Origin: Lactobacillus sp. MRS-253-APC-2B
Lineage (GTDB): Bacteria; Bacillota; Bacilli; Lactobacillales; Lactobacillaceae
Length of the DNA: 64,000 nucleotides
Direction: 5' to 3'
NCBI RefSeq assembly: GCF_012843675.1
Contig: NZ_JABAFO010000009.1
Coordinates: forward strand, 1-64,000
Part shown: in pieces, positions 7,479-17,981 of the stretch
Layout of the letters: each line of letters begins with the position of its first letter
Position numbering within the stretch: the first letter of the stretch is position 1
Program-made: the position numbers and the translations under genes
Notes under the pieces: model-generated
Database searches by the model: none
What the model saw: the letters and a program-made list of their open reading frames with translations, nothing else
What the model was told of the DNA's origin: nothing

Positions 7479-10400
7479 TTGGCCGGACATTTAGTAAAAT
7501 ACGGTAAGCACCGTACGCGTCGCAGTTACTCCCGTATCAAGGAAGTACTGGACCTGCCTAACTTGATTGAAATCCAGACCGATTCCTATAACTGGTTTAT
7601 GGAAAAAGGTCTGCGGGAAATGTTTAACGACATCATGCCAATCGATGACTTCCAAGGCAAACTGTCGTTGGAATTCGTTGACTACCAACTGCTTGAACCT
7701 AAGTACACGGTTGATGAAGCCCGGGAACACGATGCAAACTACTCTGCACCATTGCACGTTACCCTGCGCCTGACGAACCACGAAACTGGCGAAATCAAGT
7801 CCCAAGACGTGTTCTTCGGTGACTTCCCACTGATGACGGACCAAGGTACCTTCATTATTAATGGTGCCGAGCGAGTAATCGTTTCTCAACTGGTCCGCTC
7901 ACCTGGTGTCTACTACAATGAAGAAGACGACAAGAACGGCCGGCCAAGCTATGGCGCTACCTTTATTCCAAACCGTGGTGCCTGGCTGGAATACGAAACC
8001 GATGCCAAGGGAATCTCTTACGTGCGGGTTGACCGGACGCGGAAGCTGCCCCTGACTGAAATGGTCCGTGCACTGGGTTTTGGTTCTGATGACGAAATTA
8101 TTGATATGCTGGGTGGCAACAGCGAAGGCTTGTCAGCTACGATCGACAAGGACGTGCACAAGAACCCCGAAGACTCCCGTGTTGAAGAAGCCTTAAAGGA
8201 CATTTACGAACGTCTGCGTCCAGGTGAACCGAAGACGGCCGATTCTGCTCGCAACCTGCTGACGGCGCGCTTCTTTGATCCAAAGCGCTACGACATGGCA
8301 CCGGTTGGCCGTTACAAGACCAACAAGAAGCTGATGATGAAGTACCGTCTGCTGGGTCAAACGCTGGCCGAAACGCTGGCTGATCCAGAAACAGGTGAAA
8401 TCTTAGCCAACAAGGGCGACGTGGTTACCAAAGAAGTTCTGAAGACTCTGGAACCAGCCCTGGATAACGATGACTTCAAGATGGTTACCTACACGCCATC
8501 TGATGAAGCTGTTGTTACGGCACCGGTTAAGCTGCAAAAGATCCTGGTTTACTCCAAGAACGATCCTGACCGTGTTGTGCCAATCGTTGCCAACGGTCAC
8601 ATTCCTTTGGAGCTTAAGCACATTCAACCAGCCGACATCATCGCATCGATCAACTACTTCTTCAACCTGCAAGAAGGTATTGGTACGACTGATGACATCG
8701 ACCACCTTGGCAACCGACGGATTCGTTCCGTTGGTGAGCTGCTGCAAAACCAATTCCGGATCGGCTTGGCTCGGATGGAACGAGTGGTTCGTGAACGGAT
8801 GTCGATTCAAGACATTAACACGGTTACGCCACAGCAGCTGATCAACATTCGTCCAGTTGTGGCCTCAATTAAAGAATTCTTTGGTTCCTCACAGCTGTCT
8901 CAGTTCATGGACCAAACCAACCCACTGGGCGAACTTTCCCACAAACGGCGTCTGTCTGCTTTGGGGCCTGGTGGTTTGACTCGTGACCGGGCCGGCTATG
9001 AAGTTCGTGACGTTCACTATACTCACTACGGCCGGATGTGCCCAATTGAAACTCCTGAAGGTCCTAACATCGGTCTGATCAACTCACTGTCATCCTATGC
9101 GCGGATCAACGAATATGGCTTTATTGAAACGCCATACCACCGTGTTTCATGGGATACGCACAAGGTTACCGATAAGATCGACTACCTGACTGCCGATGAA
9201 GAAGATAACTACATCATTGCTCAGGCCAACACCAAGCTTAATGATGATGGCTCATTTGCTGATGAAGAAATTATGTGCCGTCATAAGGATGACTATGTTG
9301 AAACGACGCCTGAAAACGTCGACTACATGGACATCTCGCCTAAGCAAGTTGTTTCCGTCGCTTCTGCATGTATTCCTTTCTTGGAAAACGATGACTCCAA
9401 CCGGGCCTTGATGGGTGCCAACATGCAGCGTCAAGCAGTTCCTTTGATCAACCCACACGCACCACTGATTGGTACCGGGATTGAATACAAAGCTGCTCAC
9501 GACTCTGGGGTTGCCTTAGTTGCCAAGAAGGCTGGTACGGTTGAATACGTTGATGCTCGTGAAATTCGGGTTCGTGAAGAAGACGGTACGCTTGATACCT
9601 ACAAGCTGATGAAATTCCGTCGTTCCAATGGTGGCAAGAACTACAACCAACGCCCAATCGTCAAGGTCGGTGAACATATCGATGCTGATGATGTTCTGGC
9701 TGACGGTCCATCAATGGAACAAGGTGAATTGGCACTGGGGCAAAACCCACTGATTGCCTTTATGACTTGGCAAGGTTACAACTTCGAAGATGCCATTGCC
9801 ATCAACGAGCGGCTGATCAAAGAAGACGTCTACACGTCAATTCACATTGAGTCATATGAGTCCGAAGCTCGTGAAACCAAGCTTGGGCCTGAAGAAATGA
9901 CCAGCGAGATTCCTAACGTTGGTGCCGATGCACTGAAGAATCTGGATGAAACCGGTGTGATTCGCGTTGGTGCCGAAGTCAACGATGGCGATATTCTGGT
10001 TGGTAAGGTTACGCCAAAGGGTATGACTGAGCTTTCAGCTGAAGAACGGCTGCTGCACGCCATCTTTGGTGAAAAGTCTCGTGAGGTTCGTGATACTTCA
10101 CTGCGGGTACCTCACGGCGGTGGCGGTATCGTTCAAGATGTCAAGGTCTTCACGCGTGAAAACGGTGATGAATTGGCTCCTGGCGTCAACAAGATGGTTC
10201 GGGTCTACATTGCTCAAAAGCGTAAGATTCAAGTTGGTGACAAGATGGCCGGTCGTCACGGTAATAAGGGTACGGTTTCGATCGTGGTTCCAGAAGAAGA
10301 TATGCCATACATGCCAGATGGTACGCCAATCGACATTATGCTGAGTCCAATGGGTGTGCCTTCCCGTATGAACATTGGTCAGGTTATTGAACTGCACTTG

Positions 10401-11030
10401 GGGATGGCTGCTCGTAAGCTGGGCATTCACATTGCTACGCCAGTCTTTGATGGGGCAACCGATGAAGACGTTTGGGAAGCAGTTAAGGAAGCTGGCCTGC
10501 CATCAGACGGCAAGACGATCCTTTACGATGGTCGGACCGGTGAACCATTTGAACAGCGCGTTTCTGTTGGTGTCATGCACTATCTGAAGCTGGCTCACAT
10601 GGTTGACGACAAGATCCACGCTCGTTCAATCGGACCTTACTCGCTGGTTACGCAACAGCCACTGGGTGGTAAGGCACAATTTGGTGGTCAGCGTTTCGGT
10701 GAAATGGAAGTTTGGGCCCTCGAAGCCTATGGTGCTGCCTACACGCTGCAAGAAATCCTGACCTACAAGTCTGATGACGTTGTTGGTCGTGTCAACACCT
10801 ACGAAGCAATCATCAACGGTGACCCAATTCCAAAGCCAGGTGTTCCGGAATCATTCCGTGTGCTGGTTAAGGAACTGCAGTCACTTGGTCTGGACATGAA
10901 GGTTCTTGATGGTCAAAACGAAGAAGTTCAACTCAAGAACATGGATGAAGGCGTGGCCGACATCCGCAAGCTGGCTCGCGATGGCAGCGACAAGCAAGAA
11001 GAAGTCAAAGACGAAGCAAAACAAGACTAG
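7479..11030 (+). CDS. rpoB: DNA-directed RNA polymerase subunit beta
   Basis: The beta subunit of RNA polymerase, 1183 residues from the TTG at 7479. I prefer this start to the GTG at 7470 because GAGAGGTG (7465-7472) is the ribosome binding site and overlaps the GTG; the mature start [12 protein letters not shown] also fits relatives. The rifampicin region (near residues 470-530, [13 protein letters not shown] through [12 protein letters not shown]) has the wild-type Gln, Asp, His and Ser at the usual resistance positions. The C-terminus shows the conserved [19 protein letters not shown]. It is cotranscribed with rpoC, 32 bases downstream. Confidence 0.98.
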   Translation: MAGHLVKYGKHRTRRSYSRIKEVLDLPNLIEIQTDSYNWFMEKGLREMFNDIMPIDDFQGKLSLEFVDYQLLEPKYTVDEAREHDANYSAPLHVTLRLTNHETGEIKSQDVFFGDFPLMTDQGTFIINGAERVIVSQLVRSPGVYYNEEDDKNGRPSYGATFIPNRGAWLEYETDAKGISYVRVDRTRKLPLTEMVRALGFGSDDEIIDMLGGNSEGLSATIDKDVHKNPEDSRVEEALKDIYERLRPGEPKTADSARNLLTARFFDPKRYDMAPVGRYKTNKKLMMKYRLLGQTLAETLADPETGEILANKGDVVTKEVLKTLEPALDNDDFKMVTYTPSDEAVVTAPVKLQKILVYSKNDPDRVVPIVANGHIPLELKHIQPADIIASINYFFNLQEGIGTTDDIDHLGNRRIRSVGELLQNQFRIGLARMERVVRERMSIQDINTVTPQQLINIRPVVASIKEFFGSSQLSQFMDQTNPLGELSHKRRLSALGPGGLTRDRAGYEVRDVHYTHYGRMCPIETPEGPNIGLINSLSSYARINEYGFIETPYHRVSWDTHKVTDKIDYLTADEEDNYIIAQANTKLNDDGSFADEEIMCRHKDDYVETTPENVDYMDISPKQVVSVASACIPFLENDDSNRALMGANMQRQAVPLINPHAPLIGTGIEYKAAHDSGVALVAKKAGTVEYVDAREIRVREEDGTLDTYKLMKFRRSNGGKNYNQRPIVKVGEHIDADDVLADGPSMEQGELALGQNPLIAFMTWQGYNFEDAIAINERLIKEDVYTSIHIESYESEARETKLGPEEMTSEIPNVGADALKNLDETGVIRVGAEVNDGDILVGKVTPKGMTELSAEERLLHAIFGEKSREVRDTSLRVPHGGGGIVQDVKVFTRENGDELAPGVNKMVRVYIAQKRKIQVGDKMAGRHGNKGTVSIVVPEEDMPYMPDGTPIDIMLSPMGVPSRMNIGQVIELHLGMAARKLGIHIATPVFDGATDEDVWEAVKEAGLPSDGKTILYDGRTGEPFEQRVSVGVMHYLKLAHMVDDKIHARSIGPYSLVTQQPLGGKAQFGGQRFGEMEVWALEAYGAAYTLQEILTYKSDDVVGRVNTYEAIINGDPIPKPGVPESFRVLVKELQSLGLDMKVLDGQNEEVQLKNMDEGVADIRKLARDGSDKQEEVKDEAKQD

Positions 11031-11062
11031 TTTGCCTGAATTGAAATAAGGAGGATCATCCT

Positions 11063-14000
11063 TTGATTGACGTCAATAAATTTGAAAGCATGCAGATCGG
11101 TCTGGCATCACCACAAAAGATCCGCAGCTGGTCGTACGGGGAAGTTAAAAAACCTGAAACGATCAACTACCGGACGCTGAAGCCGGAAAAAGACGGTCTG
11201 TTTGACGAACGAATCTTTGGTCCAACCAAGGATTATGAATGTGCCTGTGGCAAATACAAGCGCATTCGCTTCAAGGGCCGCGTTTGTGACCGCTGTGGGG
11301 TTGAGGTAACCAGCTCCAAGGTACGTCGCGAACGGATGGGGCACATTGAACTGGCCGCCCCAGTTTCTCACATCTGGTACTTCAAGGGTATTCCTAGTCG
11401 AATGGGCCTGGTCTTGGACATGAGCCCACGTGCCCTAGAAGAAGTCATTTACTTTGCTTCCTACGTTGTTTTGGATGCCGGTGACACGCCACTGGAAAAG
11501 AAGCAGCTGCTTTCTGAAGCGGAATACCGTGAAAAGAAAGAAGAATACGGTGACCGCTTCACTGCTGAAATGGGTGCGGAAGCCATTCAAAAACTGTTGG
11601 CTGACGTTGACCTGGAAAAGGAAGCTACTGAATTAAAAGCCGTCTTGAAAGAAGCAACTGGACAAAAGCGGACGCGCGCCGTTCGCCGTCTGGACATTTT
11701 GGAAGCTTTCTTAAAGTCTGGCAACAAGCCAGAATGGATGGTTATGGACGTTATTCCAGTTATGCCGCCTGATCTGCGACCAATGGTACAACTGGAAGGT
11801 GGTCGTTTCGCAACTTCTGATTTGAACGATCTGTATCGTCGGGTTATCAACCGTAACAACCGTTTGAAGCGGCTGTTGGAACTGAATGCGCCTGGCATCA
11901 TCGTTCAAAATGAAAAGCGAATGCTGCAGGAAGCCGTTGATGCCTTGATTGATAACGGTCGTCGTGGTCGTCCAGTTGCCGGTCCTGGTAACCGTCCACT
12001 GAAGTCGCTGTCACACCTGCTGAAAGGTAAGCAAGGTCGTTTCCGTCAGAACCTGTTGGGTAAGCGTGTTGACTACTCTGGTCGTTCGGTTATCGATGTT
12101 GGTCCTAACTTGAAGATGAATCAAATGGGGCTGCCGGTTCCAATGGCAATGGAACTGTTTAAGCCATTCATCATGCATGAATTAACCAAGCGTGGTTTGG
12201 CTACCAACGTTAAGGCCGCTAAGCGTTTGATTGACAAGCGCGACAACAAGGTCTTTGATGTGCTGGAAGACGTTATTACTGAACACCCGGTACTGCTTAA
12301 CCGAGCACCTACCTTGCACCGTCTGGGGATTCAAGCTTTTGAACCAGTGCTGGTATCTGGTAAGGCTATGCGTCTGCACCCATTGGTATGTGCGGCCTAC
12401 AACGCCGACTTTGACGGTGACCAAATGGCTATCCACGTACCATTGTCTGATGAGGCCCAAGCTGAGGCTCGTCTGCTGATGCTGGCAGCCCACCATATTC
12501 TGTCGCCTCGTGACGGTGAACCAATCGTGGCCCCTTCACAAGACATGGTTATCGGTAACTACTACATGACCACCGAAGACAAGGCTCGTGAAGGTGAAGG
12601 CATGATCTTTAAGGATGCCAACGAAGCCTACATGGCCTACAAGGATGGTTTTGTTGCTCTGCAAACGCGGGTTGGGGTTCAGGTCTCCTCAATGCCAAAG
12701 AAGCCATTTACTGACAAGCAGCGCAGCCAGATCATGGTTACCAGTGTCGGTAAGCTGATCTTCAACGGCATCATGCCGGAAGACTACTACTACATCAATG
12801 AGCCAACCAATGACAACCTGCTGAATGGGGTGCCTGACAAGTACTTCCTGGACAAGGGTGAAGATATTCATGCTTACTTGGAAAATGCACCATTGGTACC
12901 ACCATTCAAGAAGGGCTTCTTGTCAGACATCATCGCTGAGGTCTACAAGAAGTACAAGGTTACGATCACGTCACAGTTCCTTGACCGCATCAAGGACCTG
13001 GGTTACTACGAATCAACGATCTCTGGTGTTACCGTGGGGATTGCCGACATCACCGACTTAAAGGAAAAGCCTGAAATCATTGCCAATGCCCACAAGCAAG
13101 TGGCACTGGTTACCAAGCAGTTCCGTCGTGGTCTGATCACTGATGATGAGCGCTACGATCGGGTTATCGGCATCTGGAATGACGCCAAAGACGAGGTTCA
13201 AAACAAGCTGATTGAACACATGGATATCCACAACCCAATCAACATGATGTCTGACTCGGGTGCTCGTGGTAACATTTCCAACTTTACTCAGCTGGCCGGT
13301 ATGCGTGGTCTGATGGCTGCTCCTAACGGTAAGATCATGGAACTGCCTGTCCTTTCAAACTTCCGTGAGGGTCTGTCAGTTCTGGAAATGTTCCTTTCTT
13401 CACACGGTGCTCGTAAGGGTATGACTGATACGGCCCTTAAGACGGCCAACTCAGGTTACTTGACCCGTCGTCTGGTTGACGTTGCTCAAGACGTTGTTGT
13501 TCGTGAAAAAGATTGTGGCACTGATCGTGGTCTGGAAGTTGCTGCCATCACTGAAGGCAATGAAATGATCGAACCACTTTACGACCGGATTCTTGGTCGC
13601 TACACGATGAAGTCCGTTTTTGATCCAGAAACTGGCGAAAAGATCTGCGACAAGAACGTGCTGGTTGACGAAGAAATGGCTCAAAAGATCGTTGATGCCG
13701 GCGTTAAGAAGGTTACGATCCGCTCTGCCTTTACTTGCAACACTGAACACGGTGTCTGCGAACGCTGCTACGGCCGTAACGCTGCTACTGGTGACAAGGT
13801 TGAAGCCGGTGAAGCTGTTGGTACGGTTGCCGCTCAGTCAATCGGTGAACCAGGTACTCAATTGACGCTGCGGAACTTCCACACTGGTGGTGTTGCCGGC
13901 AATGACGATATCACGCAAGGTCTTCCTCGTGTGCAGGAAATCGTTGAAGCCCGGAACCCTAAAGGTAAGGCAACAATCTCTGAGGTTACCGGCGAGGTTC

Positions 14001-14701
14001 AATCAATCGAAGAAAACCCAGCCGAACGGACCAAGGACATTACCATTGCTGGTGAAAATGATACGCGGACTTACACGCTGCCAATTACGGCACGGCTTAA
14101 GGTTGAAGAAGGCGACTACATTCACCGTGGCATGCAGTTGAATGAAGGTTCCATCGATCCTAAGGAATTGATTCGCGTGCGTGACGTTCTGTCTACGGAA
14201 ACCTACCTGCTGGCTGAAGTTCAGAAGGTTTACCGGATGCAGGGTATCGATCTGTTGGACAAGCACGTTGAAATCATGATTCGTCAAATGATGCGTAAGG
14301 TTCGCGTCATGGATCCTGGTGACACTGATCTGCTGCCAGGCGAATTGATGGACATCAGCCAATTCCGCGATGCCAACCGTGAAACGCTGATTACTGGTAA
14401 CATTCCAGCTACGTCACGTCCAGTTATCCTGGGGATCACTAAGGCTGCCCTGGAGACAAACAGTTTCCTGTCAGCCGCATCATTCCAGGAAACGACTCGT
14501 GTCTTGACGGATGCTGCTATTCGTGGCAAGAACGATCCACTGGTTGGTCTGAAAGAAAACGTTATTATCGGGAAGTTGATTCCAGCCGGCACTGGTATGA
14601 GCAACTACCGCAACATCAAGCCAAAAGAAGTTGCCGTAGCTGCCGAGTCACCAATGAAGTCAACTCGCGATATTGAAGCCGAAATGAAGAAGCAAAACTA
14701 G
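11063..14701 (+). CDS. rpoC: DNA-directed RNA polymerase subunit beta'
   Basis: The beta' subunit, 1212 residues, carrying the catalytic centre. The N-terminal zinc site has Cys60, Cys62, Cys75 and Cys78. The magnesium-binding motif [10 protein letters not shown] (near 448) is intact, as is the second zinc cluster in [13 protein letters not shown] (near 893-905). The start is TTG at 11063, with AAGGAGG 9 bases upstream; there is no ATG alternative. It is the second and last gene of rpoBC, closed by the hairpin at 14737-14788. Confidence 0.98.
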   Translation: MIDVNKFESMQIGLASPQKIRSWSYGEVKKPETINYRTLKPEKDGLFDERIFGPTKDYECACGKYKRIRFKGRVCDRCGVEVTSSKVRRERMGHIELAAPVSHIWYFKGIPSRMGLVLDMSPRALEEVIYFASYVVLDAGDTPLEKKQLLSEAEYREKKEEYGDRFTAEMGAEAIQKLLADVDLEKEATELKAVLKEATGQKRTRAVRRLDILEAFLKSGNKPEWMVMDVIPVMPPDLRPMVQLEGGRFATSDLNDLYRRVINRNNRLKRLLELNAPGIIVQNEKRMLQEAVDALIDNGRRGRPVAGPGNRPLKSLSHLLKGKQGRFRQNLLGKRVDYSGRSVIDVGPNLKMNQMGLPVPMAMELFKPFIMHELTKRGLATNVKAAKRLIDKRDNKVFDVLEDVITEHPVLLNRAPTLHRLGIQAFEPVLVSGKAMRLHPLVCAAYNADFDGDQMAIHVPLSDEAQAEARLLMLAAHHILSPRDGEPIVAPSQDMVIGNYYMTTEDKAREGEGMIFKDANEAYMAYKDGFVALQTRVGVQVSSMPKKPFTDKQRSQIMVTSVGKLIFNGIMPEDYYYINEPTNDNLLNGVPDKYFLDKGEDIHAYLENAPLVPPFKKGFLSDIIAEVYKKYKVTITSQFLDRIKDLGYYESTISGVTVGIADITDLKEKPEIIANAHKQVALVTKQFRRGLITDDERYDRVIGIWNDAKDEVQNKLIEHMDIHNPINMMSDSGARGNISNFTQLAGMRGLMAAPNGKIMELPVLSNFREGLSVLEMFLSSHGARKGMTDTALKTANSGYLTRRLVDVAQDVVVREKDCGTDRGLEVAAITEGNEMIEPLYDRILGRYTMKSVFDPETGEKICDKNVLVDEEMAQKIVDAGVKKVTIRSAFTCNTEHGVCERCYGRNAATGDKVEAGEAVGTVAAQSIGEPGTQLTLRNFHTGGVAGNDDITQGLPRVQEIVEARNPKGKATISEVTGEVQSIEENPAERTKDITIAGENDTRTYTLPITARLKVEEGDYIHRGMQLNEGSIDPKELIRVRDVLSTETYLLAEVQKVYRMQGIDLLDKHVEIMIRQMMRKVRVMDPGDTDLLPGELMDISQFRDANRETLITGNIPATSRPVILGITKAALETNSFLSAASFQETTRVLTDAAIRGKNDPLVGLKENVIIGKLIPAGTGMSNYRNIKPKEVAVAAESPMKSTRDIEAEMKKQN

Positions 14702-14736
14702 TCTGAATGCTTTTTCGATAATTTAGCTGATAACAG

Positions 14737-14788
14737 GTGGGGCCTGGTATTTGGTTTAGTCCAGATACTAGGCCTCATTGTTGTTTTT
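14737..14788 (+). terminator. Terminator of rpoBC
   Basis: GGGGCCTGGTAT pairs with GATACTAGGCCTC around a TTGGTTTAGTCCA loop, followed by ATTGTTGTTTTT. Confidence 0.8.
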
Positions 14789-14800
14789 GGGATTCTAACT

Positions 14801-15967
14801 ATGAAAAAATATCGAATTGATTTGCCCACTAAAGCAGTAGAACAGTTGGAACTGGATAAGGATGCCTCACTGCTGCTAATGGTTGATAACAAGTCGCTGA
14901 CAATCCGGCCGAACCGTACCTTTGAGTTACTGCCGCAGATTATGATGCGCTGGTATCTGATTCCAGCTGCGATTGCTGCCGTTGCGTTTTTCTACCTTAA
15001 CTGGATCAATCATCATTGGCTGATTCCGTTGACCGGTAACTGGTCAATCGGTTTTGCATCACTTTATCTGGGAACGTTTAGTGGTCTGGTTGCTTTTGCC
15101 GTGATGTTTGTAATACAAAAAAGACATCATAGCGGCCCAGCAATGGGGTTGCATTGGCGCAGCTTGCCGACGTTGCTGATTGCGTTTGGCACTATTTTGG
15201 CGTTTTCGGTTATGATCGTTTTTTGGTTGGCGGGGAAAATGTTTGCTGGCGCCAAGTTTGATGTCTATACGTCAACACTGTTTATCTTTTTGATTGTAGC
15301 TGCAATAACCTATGTGATGATCAATTTAGCGATGACGATATCTGAGTCTATCATTACCAACTCAATGATGATCATGATTATTGGCGGCATGCTGCTTTCG
15401 ATGCTGACCAATTCAAATCGTGATTGGTGGCATTACAACTTTAGCTATCTCGGGACGCATCAAAACGCTACTTATTGGCGATTCAACATTACCTTGATTT
15501 TCTCAGCACTTTTGATGGCAACGCTGGTTGATTATTTGTTTTTTAACCTACAGAAAAAATATCCAGATCGAGGAGTCAGTATTTTGCGATTGCTTTTATA
15601 TGCTGAAGCCGCGTGTTTGGGTGGAATCGGCTGCTTTCCCAATAATCCGCAGTATCACGTTTTGCATGATCGAATCTCAATGTGGCTTGTTTACATCATG
15701 ATTTTGATCATTGTTTTATTGAAATGGCTAATGCCAAAATTATCTCAACAGTTTTTGAAGATTTCTTATATTATTGGCGCGATCATGGCACTTGATTGGC
15801 TGATCTTCAAATTGACCGACTATCTTTCACTGACCGCATTTGAGCTGCTGGAATTTGGTCTGTCGTTTTCATGGCTGCTTTTATTGTTTCAAAATTTGGA
15901 GTATCTTGCTCGTATCGGTGATCAGATTTTTCCAGTTCAGATCATCAAAAGTGAAGATGAGCAATAG
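14801..15967 (+). CDS. DUF998-type multi-pass membrane protein
   Basis: A 388-residue integral membrane protein of unknown function. After a soluble N-terminus of about 45 residues there are roughly ten hydrophobic helices. The segment around 205-300 (HYNFSYLG, then GIGCFPNN, then HDRISMW) resembles the DUF998 family. The N-terminus (YRIDLPTKAVEQLELDKDAS, then a beta-like stretch to LTIRP) looks like an AbrB/SpoVT swapped-hairpin fold, which is my inference. The ATG at 14801 has only a weak ribosome binding site. It lies just behind the rpoBC terminator and faces comC, so it is probably a separate unit or fed by read-through. Confidence 0.75.
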   Translation: MKKYRIDLPTKAVEQLELDKDASLLLMVDNKSLTIRPNRTFELLPQIMMRWYLIPAAIAAVAFFYLNWINHHWLIPLTGNWSIGFASLYLGTFSGLVAFAVMFVIQKRHHSGPAMGLHWRSLPTLLIAFGTILAFSVMIVFWLAGKMFAGAKFDVYTSTLFIFLIVAAITYVMINLAMTISESIITNSMMIMIIGGMLLSMLTNSNRDWWHYNFSYLGTHQNATYWRFNITLIFSALLMATLVDYLFFNLQKKYPDRGVSILRLLLYAEAACLGGIGCFPNNPQYHVLHDRISMWLVYIMILIIVLLKWLMPKLSQQFLKISYIIGAIMALDWLIFKLTDYLSLTAFELLEFGLSFSWLLLLFQNLEYLARIGDQIFPVQIIKSEDEQ

Positions 15968-15991
15968 TGTCAGGATGCCGTGTTTAATTGA

Positions 15992-16675
15992 CTATATCAG
16001 GTTAAGCGTTAAGGCCGCGACAATACCAAGACTTAGATAAGGGACAAAGGGTAGTGACTCATTTTGATTTTGCAGCTTGATGATTCCTAGGCCGGCAGCA
16101 ATCAAAATCGTTGTCGCAACAAAATATAATGAAGTTGTCAACTGCAGCATGGCGATAAACTCAATGTCACCAATTCCAATTCCGTTGCCGGTTAAGTAGC
16201 TCAACATTAATAAACCTATCATGATGGCAATGGCTGCCACTAAACGCAGCCATTGCCATTTTTGATTCAAAAGTAAGAACAGACCAAATAAACCAAGCAG
16301 CCAGATTGGTTGGATCCATTTATTAAAATAATCAGTGGCTGAACAGATTAGCAAAGAGATTGATAAGACCAATAAGGCGGCAATTTTTAGCGGATTAAAG
16401 ATAAACATGGTATACCAAAGCCATCCATTAACCAGTTCGCTGACAGCAGAATAGCAATTGATAGGAGAGTGACAAAAATGACAGCGTCCTTTTTGGAGCA
16501 GCCAGCCGATTACCGGCAGCAGTTGCCACCAGCAAAGAATGCGATGGCAGCTTTCACAGTAGGATCGCTTGGGACTGAATAAGGAAACATTGTTGAGCAT
16601 ACGCCAGCTGATTGCTGTAATAAAAGAAGCCAGGCAGGCTCCCCAGATGGCAGCAAGGATTCTTAAAATAAGCAT
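15992..16675 (-). CDS. comC: Prepilin peptidase (type 4 prepilin-like leader peptidase, ComC)
   Basis: A 227-residue membrane aspartic protease that cleaves and N-methylates type IV prepilin-like proteins. In lactobacilli its expected clients are the ComG pseudopilins of the DNA-uptake machine. The cytoplasmic zinc loop has CxxC pairs at Cys40/43 and Cys65/68. The catalytic aspartates are Asp115 (SATDYF) and Asp170 (GIGDIEF). About seven membrane helices are visible. I start at the ATG at 16675, because AAGGAGG lies 9 bases upstream; the earlier TTG at 16696 overlaps that site. No other competence gene is near. It is divergent from the rpsL operon. Confidence 0.9.
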   Translation of the reverse strand: MLILRILAAIWGACLASFITAISWRMLNNVSLFSPKRSYCESCHRILCWWQLLPVIGWLLQKGRCHFCHSPINCYSAVSELVNGWLWYTMFIFNPLKIAALLVLSISLLICSATDYFNKWIQPIWLLGLFGLFLLLNQKWQWLRLVAAIAIMIGLLMLSYLTGNGIGIGDIEFIAMLQLTTSLYFVATTILIAAGLGIIKLQNQNESLPFVPYLSLGIVAALTLNLI

Positions 16676-16752
16676 CTTGTGATTTTCCTCCTTCAATATA
16701 GCTATATGCGAAAATTCCTATTAGATATTAAAAAAGAAAAATCTGATGCTCG

Positions 16753-16781
16753 TTGACATTTTGAGGGATGCATGATAGGGT
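16753..16781 (+). promoter_or_regulatory. Promoter of the rpsL-rpsG(-fusA) operon
   Basis: A perfect -35 TTGACA (16753-16758) is followed after 17 bases by TAGGGT (16776-16781), a poor -10 that is helped by an extended TGA just before it. No better promoter is visible upstream of rpsL. Confidence 0.6.
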
Positions 16782-16826
16782 ATTTAAGGTGCTTTTTTTA
16801 GCAACGGATTGTGTCTGTCGTTGGGG

Positions 16827-16882
16827 CAGATGACATGCGTCGGCGAAGGCACATAAAAGAATATCATCTGGGAATTTTTTTA
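16827..16882 (+). terminator. Attenuator-like hairpin in the rpsL leader
   Basis: CAGATGACAT (16827-16836) pairs with ATATCATCTG (16861-16870), nine of ten bases, and is followed by GGAA and a run of seven T. It lies between the promoter and rpsL with no gene before it, so it is most simply a conditional terminator. Confidence 0.6.
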
Positions 16883-16940
16883 TAGCCAAAAAAGAATCAC
16901 CTGGATGTGTGGACTTAAAACAAGAAAGGGGTATAACTAC

Positions 16941-17354
16941 ATGCCAACCATTAACCAATTGGTACGTAAGGGCCGTAAGAGCCACAAGGGCAAGTCAAAG
17001 TCACCTGCTCTGGGTTACGTTTACAACAGTTTCAAGAAGGAAGAAATCGCTGCACCATCTCCACAAAAGCGTGGGGTTGCAACTCGTGTCGGTACGATGA
17101 CGCCTAAGAAGCCTAACTCTGCTTTGCGGAAGTACGCTCGTGTTCGTCTGTCCAACCTGATCGAAGTTACTGCCTACATTCCAGGTGTTGGCCACAACCT
17201 TCAAGAACACTCAGTTGTTTTGATCCGTGGTGGTCGTGTAAAGGACCTTCCTGGGGTTCGTTACCACATCATCCGTGGTACTCTTGATACTGCCGGTGTG
17301 GAAGGCCGTATGCAAGGTCGTTCCAAGTACGGTGCCAAGAAGCCTAAGAAATAA
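16941..17354 (+). CDS. rpsL: 30S ribosomal protein S12
   Basis: Decoding-centre protein of the small subunit, 137 residues from the ATG at 16941 (AAAGGGG upstream). The frame is open twelve codons further upstream, but the conserved start is MPTINQL. The loop [11 protein letters not shown] and the motif [13 protein letters not shown] have wild-type lysines at the two classic streptomycin-resistance sites. A short insert, [17 protein letters not shown], is typical of lactobacilli and other Firmicutes. It is first in the operon, 19 bases before rpsG. Confidence 0.98.
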   Translation: MPTINQLVRKGRKSHKGKSKSPALGYVYNSFKKEEIAAPSPQKRGVATRVGTMTPKKPNSALRKYARVRLSNLIEVTAYIPGVGHNLQEHSVVLIRGGRVKDLPGVRYHIIRGTLDTAGVEGRMQGRSKYGAKKPKK

Positions 17355-17373
17355 TTAAAGGAGGGGTAAATCA

Positions 17374-17844
17374 ATGCCACGTAAAGGACATGTTGTAAAG
17401 CCAGAAGTATTGCCAGATCCAATTTACAACTCAAAGCTGGTTACTAGTCTGATCAACCACCTGATGATCGACGGTAAGCGGGGTACTGCTACTAAGATTC
17501 TGTACGCTGCTTTTGACCGTATCAAGGAACAAACTGGCAACGATCCAGTAGAAGTTTTCCAACAAGCTATGGACAACGTTGAACCAGTTCTGGAAGTTAA
17601 GGCACGCCGTATCGGTGGTTCTAACTACCAAGTTCCAATCGAAGTTCGTCCAGAACGTCGAGTAACGCTGGGTCTGCGTTGGATTGTTCAATACGCTCGT
17701 CTTCGTGGTGAACACACCATGGTTGAACGTCTGGCAGGCGAAATCATTGATGCATCCAATAACACTGGTGCTTCAATCAAGAAGAAGGAAGATACTCACC
17801 GCATGGCTGAAGCCAACCGTGCTTTCGCTCACTACCGGTGGTAA
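17374..17844 (+). CDS. rpsG: 30S ribosomal protein S7
   Basis: A primary 16S rRNA-binding protein that nucleates the 30S head; 156 residues, the usual length, starting [16 protein letters not shown]. It follows rpsL by 19 bases with a GGAGGGG ribosome binding site. In other bacteria S7 autoregulates the str operon. Here two hairpins separate it from fusA. Confidence 0.98.
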   Translation: MPRKGHVVKPEVLPDPIYNSKLVTSLINHLMIDGKRGTATKILYAAFDRIKEQTGNDPVEVFQQAMDNVEPVLEVKARRIGGSNYQVPIEVRPERRVTLGLRWIVQYARLRGEHTMVERLAGEIIDASNNTGASIKKKEDTHRMAEANRAFAHYRW

Positions 17845-17848
17845 GCTT

Positions 17849-17887
17849 CATCAACTGTTGATAGCTGTTTAGCTGTCAGCTATGATG
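17849..17887 (+). other. Hairpin behind rpsG
   Basis: ATAGCTG (17861-17867) pairs with CAGCTAT (17877-17883), with flanking CATCA and GATG that extend the stem. It has no T run of its own and precedes the true terminator at 17891. It may protect the rpsG 3' end. Confidence 0.4.
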
Positions 17888-17890
17888 TGA

Positions 17891-17929
17891 GGGGTGACGC
17901 AGATATTTAATCGAACGTCACCCCTTTTT
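17891..17929 (+). terminator. Terminator between rpsG and fusA
   Basis: GGGGTGACG (17891-17899) pairs perfectly with CGTCACCCC (17916-17924), followed by TTTTT. Either read-through or an unseen promoter in the 50 bases downstream must supply fusA; no good promoter is evident there. Confidence 0.85.
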
Positions 17930-17981
17930 CTAAAATTAATTTAAACTCGATTCTTTTATTTGGAAGGAGAAAACTTTTAAG

